Shown in pieces: positions 1 to 6,165 of a stretch of DNA of 30,284 nucleotides (position 1 is the first letter of the stretch; every line of letters starts with the position of its first letter). This stretch comes from DASTBU01 sp035711845 (GTDB taxonomy: Bacteria > Acidobacteriota > Vicinamibacteria > Vicinamibacterales > 2-12-FULL-66-21). Under the pieces are notes generated by a model. That model was not told where the DNA came from. It worked only from the letters and a program-made list of their open reading frames with translations, and did not search any database. A program made the position numbers and the translations under genes. The stretch covers positions 1-30,284 of the forward strand of contig DASTBU010000145.1 of the NCBI GenBank assembly GCA_035711845.1, read 5' to 3'.

Positions 1-50
1 ACCTCGCCGAAGCTCGAAGAGCGAAGGCGGGCCGCTCCCGTGGCTCGCGT
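1..50 (+). repeat. Dispersed palindromic repeat, copy 1 (cut by window edge)
   Basis: The first 37 bases match 2711-2747 exactly, and the similarity continues loosely to about base 50. The shared core runs from the half-palindrome acctcgcc through a small gctc-gaa-gagc hairpin to gaaggcggg. The left half of the element is off the window. It sits between the 3' end of the ADOP permease and the window edge. Related copies are at 2692-2747, 3961-4004 and 5541-5592, all in the same orientation. Confidence 0.75.
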
Positions 51-64
51 CGAGTTGCTCGCTC

Positions 65-92
65 GCGCCGCACTTTGCGGCGCTCGTTTTTT
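65..92 (+). terminator. Rho-independent terminator-like hairpin
   Basis: A 7-bp perfect stem (gcgccgc at 65-71, gcggcgc at 77-83) with a 5-base loop is followed after three bases by six Ts (87-92). In this orientation it would end plus-strand transcription entering from off the left edge, where it would meet the minus-strand permease gene. It is one of the few hairpins here with a T tract. The rest of 93-186 shows only the 29-bp element at 139-167. Confidence 0.5.
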
Positions 93-138
93 CCTCGACC
101 GGCTTGCCCACCGAAGCAACCGTACCCGCCGCTACCTA

Positions 139-167
139 CCTTGACGCACGAGGAGGCCCACTATTAC
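139..167 (+). repeat. 29-bp repeated element, copy A
   Basis: It matches 3343-3371 at 28 of 29 positions; the only difference is c versus g near position 159. It contains ttgacg, then gaggagg, then tattac. In copy B the same bases supply a -35-like hexamer and a Shine-Dalgarno sequence in front of the AhpD-like gene. Here no plus-strand gene follows, and the element sits just beyond the 3' end of the minus-strand permease. Confidence 0.7.
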
Positions 168-186
168 TTGAGTGAACATGGCGGGA

Positions 187-2610
187 TCATTCCGTCCGCA
201 GTGCGATGACCGGATCCACGCGCGAGGCGCGCCGCGCCGGGACGTAGCTTGCCAGCAGCGCTACAGCGAGCATCACGGCAGACATCCCGGCGAACGCGAG
301 CACGTCCAGCCGCCCGACGTTGAACAACAACGTCGTGATGTACGTGGTGAGCCCCACGGCCGCCAGCGTTCCCACAACGATACCGACCAGGGCGACCCGC
401 GCGCCCTGCCACACGAACATCCGCCGCACGGTCTTCGCCTCGGCGCCCAGGGCCATGCGTACGCCGATCTCCTGGACGCGCCTCGTCACCCGATACGAGA
501 GCACGCCGTACAACCCCACCGCGCCGAGGACGAGCGCGAGCACCGCTGCGACGCTCACCATGAGCATGGTGAAGGACAGGTCGGCCATCGCCTTCGCGGC
601 CAGACGCTCCATGGTGAAGATGCGATACATGGGAGACGTCGGGATGGCGTCGCGAACGATCGCGCGAACCTCGGGCTCGAGCTGGTCCGCACGCGCCGAC
701 TTCATGACGTATGCCGGAGACGAGGACACGGCAGGCAGGTACACCATCGGCTCCGGCGATTTGCGGCGGAGGTCGTCGACCAGGACGTCCTCGACCACTC
801 CGATGACGCTGTACCAGTTCTGGCCACCGCTCGCATTGCGTACCTGTTTGCCGATCGCATCCTCACCGGGAAACAGCAACTGGGCGGCCGACCGGCTGAT
901 GATCACGAAGGGCATCGCCCGTTCTTCCTCGACCCGCTCGAAATGGCGGCCGCGGAGGAGCTCGATACCCATCGTCTGGAAGTACGCGCCCCCGGCGCCC
1001 GCGACGCGAACGAGCGGCGCCTCGGCGCCGCTGGCCTGGAGCCTGGGCGTGGTGATGTTCGCACTGCCGGCGCCCTCGTCCAGGGGGAGAGTGGTGATGT
1101 AGCCCACGGATTCGACGCCCGGCAGCCCCTGCAGTCGGTCCATGAACGCGTACTGGAACCTCGACATCGCCGCCCGGTCGTTCAGGTCGGCGCCGCCCGC
1201 CGCGATCTGGAACGTGAAAATGCCGGCCGTGTCGTACCCGGCATCGACGCTGCTGAGCTGCCAGAAGCTGCGCATCAGCAGCGCCGATCCCACCAGGAGG
1301 ATGAGCGCACACGCGGTCTGCGCGACCACCAATGCATCCCGCGTGAGATTCCCGCCCACGATGCCGCGCCCGCTCTGCTGAAGACCGCCAAGGCGCGAGC
1401 CTGAGAAACGCAGCGCGGGCAGCAGGCCGAACGCGCACGCCGCCAGAACCGAGATGCCGGCCGTGAAGAGCAGCGCCGTGAGGTCCAGGCCCGCGGCGGC
1501 GAGTCCGGGAATGGGCGCGCCGCCAAAGCCGCCCGCGACGGCATCGGGTGCCGCGCGAACCAGGACTGGGACGCCAGCCCAGGCGATGAGCGCGCCGGCC
1601 GCGCCTCCCGCCGCCGCGAGAAGCAGCGCCTCGGTCACCTGTGAGCGCACCAGGTCGCCTCGTCCAGCTCCGAGAGCGCGCCGTACCGCCAGGTCGCGAC
1701 GCCGGTTCTCCGCGCGCACCGTGAACAGGCTGGCCACGTTCGCGCACGCGATCAGGAACACGATGCCGACCGTGCCGAGCAGGATCCACAGTGGCGTCGC
1801 GATATCGCCGACCAGGTGCTCCCGGAGCGGTTTCACCACAGGCCGGTGACGCTCCATGATCCGCACGTAGGGTGCGGGGCCGCCCAGCCGCTGCTGCACG
1901 CGACGCGCGAGCGGTTCGAGTTCGCCCAGCAGTGCCGCGCGGTCGGTACCCGGCTTCAGCCGCGCGACCACGCGCGGTCCGAACCCTCCAGGGGTCACCT
2001 GAGCGGCACGAATCGTCATCGGGACCCAGAACGCCACGCGCTCATCCGGGAAGCGGAACTCCGGTTTCATGATGCCGATTACGCTGCGCATCCCGCCCGC
2101 GAAGTGGTAGCTTCTGCCGATCACCTTCTCATCGGAGCCGAACCAGCTCCGCCACAACCAGTCGCTGATGACGACGACGGTGTCGTCGTCCTTATCGGTG
2201 GGCAGCCGCCCCTGCTGGGGCTGGACGCCGAGCGTCGTGAAGAACGACGGCGTCGCCCGGGTCACGAAGAGTTGGTCGACCCGTCCTTCCGCGCGCGTCG
2301 TCGACGACCCAGTGCCGTACAACCCAGCGTCTTCGAGCGCGGGAACGCTCTCCCGGTACTCGAAGTAGAGTTCATCCGCCACGCCGAACTCCTCGGGTTG
2401 ATCCGTTCCGGGGGCCGCCCCGGCGATGTGGACGAGCCGGTCCGCATGCGGGAACGGCAACGGCTCGAGGAGCACCGCGTTGACCACGCTGAAGATCGCG
2501 GCGTTGGCTCCGATGGCGAGCGCGAGCGTCGCCACGACGACGAGCGTGAAGCCCGGCGCGCGGCCAAGACTCCGCGCGGCGTGCCTGAGGTCCGTGATCC
2601 ACCGTTCCAT
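187..2610 (-). CDS. ADOP-type ABC transporter permease (MacB/FtsX family)
   Basis: This is an 807-residue membrane permease of the acidobacterial duplicated orphan permease type. It begins with a short cytoplasmic stretch (MERWITDLRHAARSL), then a first membrane helix and a MacB-type periplasmic core domain (about residues 45-245). An FtsX module with three or four helices follows (about 275-440), then a second periplasmic domain and a C-terminal FtsX module (about 685-805). The motif ALGAGRGDLVRSQ in the first module is echoed by MALGAEAKTVRRMF in the second, showing the internal duplication. Family members resemble MacB-like efflux or lipoprotein-release permeases, but most have no partner ATPase and no known substrate. 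No ATPase is adjacent here. The length is normal and the frame intact. A 9-bp hairpin lies 8 bases before the start codon. Confidence 0.9.
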   Translation of the reverse strand: MERWITDLRHAARSLGRAPGFTLVVVATLALAIGANAAIFSVVNAVLLEPLPFPHADRLVHIAGAAPGTDQPEEFGVADELYFEYRESVPALEDAGLYGTGSSTTRAEGRVDQLFVTRATPSFFTTLGVQPQQGRLPTDKDDDTVVVISDWLWRSWFGSDEKVIGRSYHFAGGMRSVIGIMKPEFRFPDERVAFWVPMTIRAAQVTPGGFGPRVVARLKPGTDRAALLGELEPLARRVQQRLGGPAPYVRIMERHRPVVKPLREHLVGDIATPLWILLGTVGIVFLIACANVASLFTVRAENRRRDLAVRRALGAGRGDLVRSQVTEALLLAAAGGAAGALIAWAGVPVLVRAAPDAVAGGFGGAPIPGLAAAGLDLTALLFTAGISVLAACAFGLLPALRFSGSRLGGLQQSGRGIVGGNLTRDALVVAQTACALILLVGSALLMRSFWQLSSVDAGYDTAGIFTFQIAAGGADLNDRAAMSRFQYAFMDRLQGLPGVESVGYITTLPLDEGAGSANITTPRLQASGAEAPLVRVAGAGGAYFQTMGIELLRGRHFERVEEERAMPFVIISRSAAQLLFPGEDAIGKQVRNASGGQNWYSVIGVVEDVLVDDLRRKSPEPMVYLPAVSSSPAYVMKSARADQLEPEVRAIVRDAIPTSPMYRIFTMERLAAKAMADLSFTMLMVSVAAVLALVLGAVGLYGVLSYRVTRRVQEIGVRMALGAEAKTVRRMFVWQGARVALVGIVVGTLAAVGLTTYITTLLFNVGRLDVLAFAGMSAVMLAVALLASYVPARRASRVDPVIALRTE

Positions 2611-2617
2611 ATTTTCC

Positions 2618-2638
2618 CCGAGGGGCGTCGCCCCTCGG
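2618..2638. repeat. Perfect hairpin directly upstream of the permease start
   Basis: The arms ccgaggggc (2618-2626) and gcccctcgg (2630-2638) form a perfect 9-bp stem with a 3-base loop. It lies 8 bases before the permease start codon, so in the minus-strand mRNA it would overlap the ribosome-binding region. It has no U tract on either strand, so a terminator is less likely than a translational or repeat-derived structure. Confidence 0.6.
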
Positions 2639-2658
2639 TCTCCCCTAGGCGCTCTCTC

Positions 2659-2680
2659 GCGCGCCGCTTCGCCGGCGCGC
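2659..2680. repeat. GC-rich hairpin in the permease leader
   Basis: The arms gcgcgccg (2659-2666) and cggcgcgc (2673-2680) form an 8-bp stem. Together with the hairpin at 2618-2638 and the dispersed repeat at 2692-2747 it fills the 188-bp gap between the sigma factor and the permease with palindromes. No small ORF is credible in this gap. Confidence 0.55.
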
Positions 2681-2691
2681 TTCCGCCTCCG

Positions 2692-2747
2692 CGCGAAGCG
2701 CTACGGCGAGACCTCGCCGAAGCTCGAAGAGCGAAGGCGGGCCGCTC
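2692..2747 (+). repeat. Dispersed palindromic repeat, copy 2
   Basis: This is the fullest copy. It has a gaagcgct lead, then the imperfect palindrome ggcgag-ac-ctcgcc (2705-2718), gaag, a small gctc-gaa-gagc hairpin and gaaggcggg ending at 2741. Bases 2711-2747 equal bases 1-37. It lies between the ECF sigma gene and the permease gene. Confidence 0.8.
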
Positions 2748-2798
2748 GCGTGGCTCGCTCGCGCAGCTCGCTCGCACGCCGGGAACGAGCCACAGGTT

Positions 2799-3284
2799 CT
2801 ATCGCTGCATCTCGGCCTGCAGCCGCTGCCGAATCCGGTGGAGCCTGACGGCCACGTTGTTTTTCTCCATCTCAAACATCCCGGCCAGCTCTTCGATCGA
2901 CAGCCCCTCGACGTGACGCAGCAGGAACAGGCTTGCGTCCTCGCTGTCCAGGGCGGCGATGGCGCGCCGAAGCCGCTCCTTCAGCAGCAAGGGGGGTTGG
3001 ACGGCCGCGTGCGGCGCGCGATCGTCGTACACCGACTCCGCATGAAGTTCCCGGCGGCGCAGTACGTCGACGGCCGCGTTGACGGCTGCGCGCCGGAAGT
3101 AGGCGGCCGGCAGCGCAACGTCCTCGACGACGCCACCCCGGGCCAGGACGCGCAGGAAGACGGTCTGCAGGACGTCCTCGGCGTCGGCCGGATTCCCGGT
3201 GACGCGCAGGGCCGCGCGGAATACCGCCTCGGAATGGCACTCGTACAGCTCGGCGAACCCTGCCAGGGCGGTCGTGGAAGTCAT
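2799..3284 (-). CDS. ECF-family RNA polymerase sigma factor
   Basis: This 161-residue protein directs RNA polymerase to a small regulon. Region sigma-2 spans about residues 9-80, with NPADAEDVLQTVFLRVL as the core-binding helix. Region sigma-4 spans about 100-158, with the helix-turn-helix around EGLSIEELAGMFEMEKNN and a recognition helix VAVRLHRIRQRL. The start is the ATG at 3284 that begins MTSTTALAGF; a much longer open frame continues upstream but has no sigma homology and overlaps the AhpD-like gene. No anti-sigma factor is next to it. It lies upstream of the permease on the same strand, across a repeat-filled 188-bp gap, and diverges from the AhpD-like gene. The pairing of an ECF factor with a carboxymuconolactone-decarboxylase-like protein recalls ECF41/42-type contexts, but this protein lacks their C-terminal extension. 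Confidence 0.88.
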   Translation of the reverse strand: MTSTTALAGFAELYECHSEAVFRAALRVTGNPADAEDVLQTVFLRVLARGGVVEDVALPAAYFRRAAVNAAVDVLRRRELHAESVYDDRAPHAAVQPPLLLKERLRRAIAALDSEDASLFLLRHVEGLSIEELAGMFEMEKNNVAVRLHRIRQRLQAEMQR

Positions 3285-3342
3285 GGGGATCCGCAGCTCG
3301 TCGATTTGCGTGCTGGCTGTGGGCACTCGTCCGCCTCTCATC

Positions 3343-3371
3343 CCTTGACGCACGAGGAGGCCGACTATTAC
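3343..3371 (+). promoter_or_regulatory. 29-bp repeated element, copy B; carries SD and promoter-like hexamers
   Basis: It matches 139-167 at 28 of 29 bases. ttgacg (3345-3350) and tattac (3366-3371) are 15 bases apart, a short but possible -35/-10 pair pointing at the AhpD-like gene. The internal gaggagg is placed 11 bases before the ATG at 3372. Whether it acts as promoter, operator or translation start is inferred; the repetition itself is seen. Confidence 0.5.
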
Positions 3372-3920
3372 ATGGTGTGCGGGAGAATTGTAGCTCCCGC
3401 AGAGAGTTGTCGAGGAGCGAAGGGGCGTGTCACACGACAATCTCCGGATTCGTACGTGTCCCCCGGCATCTTGCACGCCATGCTCGGCCTTGAACGGCAG
3501 GTTCACAAGGCAGGGCTCGACAGCAAGCTGCTCGACCTCGTCCGGATGCGCGCGTCGCAAATCAACGGCTGCGGCTATTGTCTGGACATGCACAGCAAGG
3601 ATGCGCGCGCGAACGGCGAAACCGAACAGCGGCTCTACGGCCTCGAGGCGTGGCGCGAGACGCCGTACTACTCGGCGCGCGAGCGCGCTGCGCTCGAGTG
3701 GACCGAAGTGCTCACGCTCGTCTCCGAGACTCATGCCCCGGACGAGGTGTACGAGCGCGTGCGGGCGCAGTTCTCGGAAGACGAGCTGGCGCACCTGACG
3801 CTGGCAATCGTGTCGATCAACGGCTGGAACCGGCTCAACATCGCCGCACGCACGGTGCCGGGCGACTACGTGCCCGGCCGCCTGGCGACGTCGCACGCGG
3901 CGAGCGGGTCGCACGTGTAA
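3372..3920 (+). CDS. AhpD/carboxymuconolactone-decarboxylase-like protein, N-terminus probably frameshifted
   Basis: The protein has the AhpD-like fold, with the redox motif NGCGYCLDMHSKDA: a CxxC pair followed by the conserved His/Asp. Downstream YSARERAALEWTEVLTLV and LAIVSINGWNRLNIA are typical of small alkylhydroperoxidase-like CMD proteins, which act in peroxide or electrophile defence; the exact substrate is unknown. The longest frame starts at ATG 3372 (182 residues), but residues 1-27 do not look like the family. In the next frame, GTG 3427 has a good gaggag SD nine bases upstream and reads MSHDNLRIR, which would join naturally to YVSPGILHAM if one base were added after 3452. A hairpin (3378-3401) also lies in the first 30 bases of the long ORF, as if this were leader. 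I infer a one-base deletion or sequencing error; otherwise GTG 3456 is a fallback start. It diverges from the ECF sigma gene. Confidence 0.75.
   Translation: MVCGRIVAPAESCRGAKGRVTRQSPDSYVSPGILHAMLGLERQVHKAGLDSKLLDLVRMRASQINGCGYCLDMHSKDARANGETEQRLYGLEAWRETPYYSARERAALEWTEVLTLVSETHAPDEVYERVRAQFSEDELAHLTLAIVSINGWNRLNIAARTVPGDYVPGRLATSHAASGSHV
3378..3401. promoter_or_regulatory. Inverted repeat in the leader of the AhpD-like gene
   Basis: tgcgggag (3378-3385) and ctcccgca (3394-3401) form a perfect 8-bp stem around an AT-rich 8-base spacer. It lies between the divergent sigma and AhpD-like genes, just after the 29-bp element. The symmetry and AT-rich centre would suit a repressor operator or an RNA hairpin; neither can be proved from sequence. 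Confidence 0.4.
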
Positions 3921-3960
3921 CGCCGGACGGGCAGGGCTTCCGCCTTCCACCATCGCGTGA

Positions 3961-4004
3961 AAGCGCTCCGGCGAGACCACGCCGAAGGCTTCGGCGGAGG
4001 CGGG
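3961..4004 (+). repeat. Dispersed palindromic repeat, copy 3
   Basis: It shares aagcgct-n-cggcgagacc-n-cgccgaag with copy 2 and ends in gaggcggg. In this copy the centre is a larger perfect palindrome, cgccgaag-g-cttcggcg. It lies in the gap between the AhpD-like gene and the broken CPBP gene. Confidence 0.7.
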
Positions 4005-4046
4005 CACAGGTGGTCGGCCCTGCCCACGCGGGCCTGAAGGAACCTG

Positions 4047-4848
4047 GTGGTGAGGCCGCATCCAGTGCAACCCGCGACGGACCCGAATTCCTACGACGCC
4101 CTCCATCGGCGGTTGCACCTTGGGACGCTGACATGGCGCGGCCCCGCACGGATGCTGTTTGGCCGCACAGTGTTCGCGGTTGGCGCGCAAGCGCTCGTCG
4201 CAGCAGTCTTCGCCCTGCGATCGTCGCCGACGCCATGGCATGCCGCTGAACCCTGGCTGCCGGTATACGGGACATTGATTGACGCCGGATGCCTGGCACT
4301 GCTGTGGAGGCTCACGCGCCGCGAGGGCATCCGCCTGGTCGATCTCGTCGGTTTCGAGCGAGCGCGGCTCGGGCGCGATACTCTGCTTGGCTTCGCGCTC
4401 ATCCCGGTATACCTGGCGTTCATTCTCGGCGGCATCGCTGCGACCGGGTGGCTCTTGTACGGAACGCTCACGCCTCCGTACCTCTCTGGCCCACTGCCAT
4501 TGCCCGCTGCATTGTATGGCGTGCTCGTGTGGCCCTTCATTTGGGGGCTGACCGAGCAAATGACCTATAACGGCTATCTGGTGCCTCGTTTCCAGGTTCT
4601 CTGCCGGAGCACGAGCGTGCCGATCGCCGGTGTCGCGTTCGCCTGGGTCGCTCCAGCATGTGTTCATGCCGTTGACCTTCGATGCGAGGTTCATGGCCTT
4701 TCGGCTGTTATCGCCGGTGCCTGCCTCGGTCTTCGCAACGCTCGTCTATCTGAGACTTCGCCGGCTGGTTCCCTTCGCCATTGCGCACGCCCTGATGGAT
4801 GGAGCGAGCGTGCTGATCGGCGTGCTGCTTCCGCTGTTGACGGCATGA
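4047..4848 (+). pseudogene. CPBP-family intramembrane metalloprotease, broken by a +1 frameshift
   Basis: The first frame from GTG 4047 (gaagga SD five bases before) gives about 200 residues. It has hydrophobic helices and the first CPBP signature as TEQMTYNGYLVPR, where the usual EExxxR is changed to EQxxxN. Translation then drifts at FAWVAPACVHA. The +1 frame from about 4648 carries the missing second half: SLQHVFMPLTFDARFMAFR with the expected His, then two more helices including FAIAHALMDG, ending at TGA 4848. Removing one G from ggg at 4645-4647 joins the halves as FAWSLQHVFM, which fits the family. Members are CAAX-protease or bacteriocin-immunity type membrane proteins. The broken frame is seen; whether it is a true mutation or a homopolymer sequencing error is open. 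The changed EExxxR motif argues that the intact protein may be catalytically atypical. Confidence 0.7.
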
Positions 4849-4862
4849 ATCGTCTGTCCTTG

Positions 4863-4919
4863 TAACGAACCTGCGCCCGAGACGCCTACGAGCATGACGG
4901 AAAGGGCGCAGCTTCGTTA
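4863..4919. repeat. Long imperfect inverted repeat after the CPBP gene
   Basis: The left arm 4863-4878 and right arm 4904-4919 are complementary at 15 of 16 positions (one C-C mismatch) around a 25-base loop. It begins 14 bases after the CPBP stop. There is no T run, so it is not a classical terminator. The rest of the 4849-5226 gap shows no convincing gene, only a 35-codon and a 29-codon open frame without family resemblance. Confidence 0.6.
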
Positions 4920-5226
4920 TGGCAGCCGTGAGTTCAGGCATCGGGCCGATGCGTGGCGCAGAGAGCGCGCTGATTGTGACGGCTACGTGTTGTTGTTCGG
5001 CCGGCCTCGTCCATGAAGAGCGCTAATTCAAGTCCCGATTCGGCGTTCCGGATTGGTGGCTTGACAATCACGACGTCCGCCATTGGCTGCTACGCGGCGT
5101 AGCCTGCGGCCGCCTCCAGAAAAAGTACGAGAGCCCTCAGAGCACGCCGGTGGCCGCCGCAAAGCCTTACGCCTCGGGACCATCGCCGACGGCGAGGTGG
5201 GCGATGAGCGCGGAGCCGAGGGTGAT

Positions 5227-6015
5227 TCAGCCTGCGGCGCTCGTGGCGGTGCCGGAGACCGGCTTGATGTGGGCGAACATGCTGCGGGCGTTCCAGGTTG
5301 GGAAGGCCCTCACCAGCGACGGGAGGCCGTCGAGTTGGATGCGGCCCTCGCGCGTAGCTTGCGCCCAGGTGAGCTGGCCGGCGTGCCATTTGACGAAGGC
5401 TTCGGCGTCCGCCGTGATGTAGAGGTCCTCGTCAACTCCGGGGCACGTCTTGCAGATCTCGGTGTCTCCAAGCTCGATGAGGAGCCAATAGCGTTCACGG
5501 TGTCCGCCGCCGCTCGCCTCGCTCTGTACGGGCGAGCTGAGGCGAGACCTCGCCGAAGCCGCGTCCGGACGACTCCGCGCGGCGAAGGCGGGCGCGCGGC
5601 CGAGGAAGTCGAAGCGGATGACGACGCGTCTATCCGGGAGCCGGTCTCGGCGGAGCGCGTTGCACATCGACCACAGAGCCACGAAGGGATCGAGGTTCTC
5701 CGGGGCGATCTCGAGCCAGCGCGCCCCCCACTCGCCGAGCGACAGACAGACCTTGAACAGGTCGTGGCCGGAAGTCGTGAGCTCGTAGTGATGCCCGCGC
5801 CGTCCAGGCTTGGGCGCCGACCCGACGACACCGAGCCGTTCGAGCTGCTTGAGCCGCTGTGAGAGCAGGGTACGGGAGAGTCCGGGCGCGCCCTCCAGGA
5901 TCTCGCTGAAGCTTCCGCAGCCAAGGTACAGGTTACGGATGATCAGCGGTGTCCAGCGCTCGGCGAAGATCTCGGCGCCACGCGCGATGGGGCAGTACTG
6001 GCCGTACGTCCTCAC
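5227..6015 (-). CDS. HxlR-family regulator with C-terminal SCP2-like domain, carrying a repeat insert
   Basis: The protein is a winged-helix regulator (residues 1-110): YCPIARGAEIFAERWTPLI is the HxlR signature, followed by LSRTLLSQRLKQLERLGVV as recognition helix and GHHYELTTSGHDL as wing. A C-terminal SCP2-like ligand or sterol-carrier domain follows (about 110-250: ENLDPFVALWSM, then DLYITADAEAFVKWHAG). I chose GTG 6015 (MRTYGQYCPI) because homology starts there; upstream in-frame starts would run into the region of the divergent gene. Residues 140-171 (RAPAFAARS to SGGG) are an extra loop between RFDFLG and HRERYW. They are encoded by the same palindromic repeat found between genes elsewhere in the window (5541-5592). 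The frame stays open, so the protein is probably still functional. It likely controls the divergent FAD oxidase. Confidence 0.85.
   Translation of the reverse strand: MRTYGQYCPIARGAEIFAERWTPLIIRNLYLGCGSFSEILEGAPGLSRTLLSQRLKQLERLGVVGSAPKPGRRGHHYELTTSGHDLFKVCLSLGEWGARWLEIAPENLDPFVALWSMCNALRRDRLPDRRVVIRFDFLGRAPAFAARSRPDAASARSRLSSPVQSEASGGGHRERYWLLIELGDTEICKTCPGVDEDLYITADAEAFVKWHAGQLTWAQATREGRIQLDGLPSLVRAFPTWNARSMFAHIKPVSGTATSAAG
5541..5592 (+). repeat. Dispersed palindromic repeat, copy 4, inside a coding sequence
   Basis: The 5' half ggcgagacctcgccgaag is identical to copy 2 and the 3' end ggcgaaggcggg matches too; the middle differs in sequence. It lies in frame in the HxlR-family gene, encoding about residues 142-159 in antisense orientation. 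Just left of it, ctcgcctc (5513-5520) and gaggcgag (5539-5546) add a further inverted pair. Confidence 0.8.
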
Positions 6016-6165
6016 AAGCGCCAGTGTCGCGCAGCCGCCCTCGGTTGTGAAGTCCAGATTCTTGACTTTACGGAGACCGGTCCGCGGTGGTCCGATGTGG
6101 ACATCGAGAAGCGCCTGCGGCCCGAGCGAGGCGCGAAGTCGCCGAGCGAGCATCAGGAGGACACC

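Noticed and set aside
172..1404. 410-codon open frame on the plus strand opposite the permease gene
   Set aside because: It is an antisense shadow of the ADOP permease: Arg/His-rich, without domain likeness, caused by high GC at third positions.
3285..4694. 470-codon upstream extension of the sigma factor frame
   Set aside because: It overlaps the AhpD-like and CPBP genes in antisense, has no sigma-like content, and a good internal ATG starts the real sigma factor at 3284.
4863..4919. Integron attC site
   Set aside because: The outer bases do not fit RYYYAAC/GTTRRRY, the spacer is paired rather than open, and no integrase or cassette array is visible.
4919..5090. Small open frames of 35 and 29 codons in the gap after the CPBP gene
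   Set aside because: No SD, no likeness to known families and no signs of codon selection.
1..5592. CRISPR array formed by the repeated palindromes
   Set aside because: The copies are more than 1 kb apart, vary in the middle and have genes between them; no regular spacers exist.
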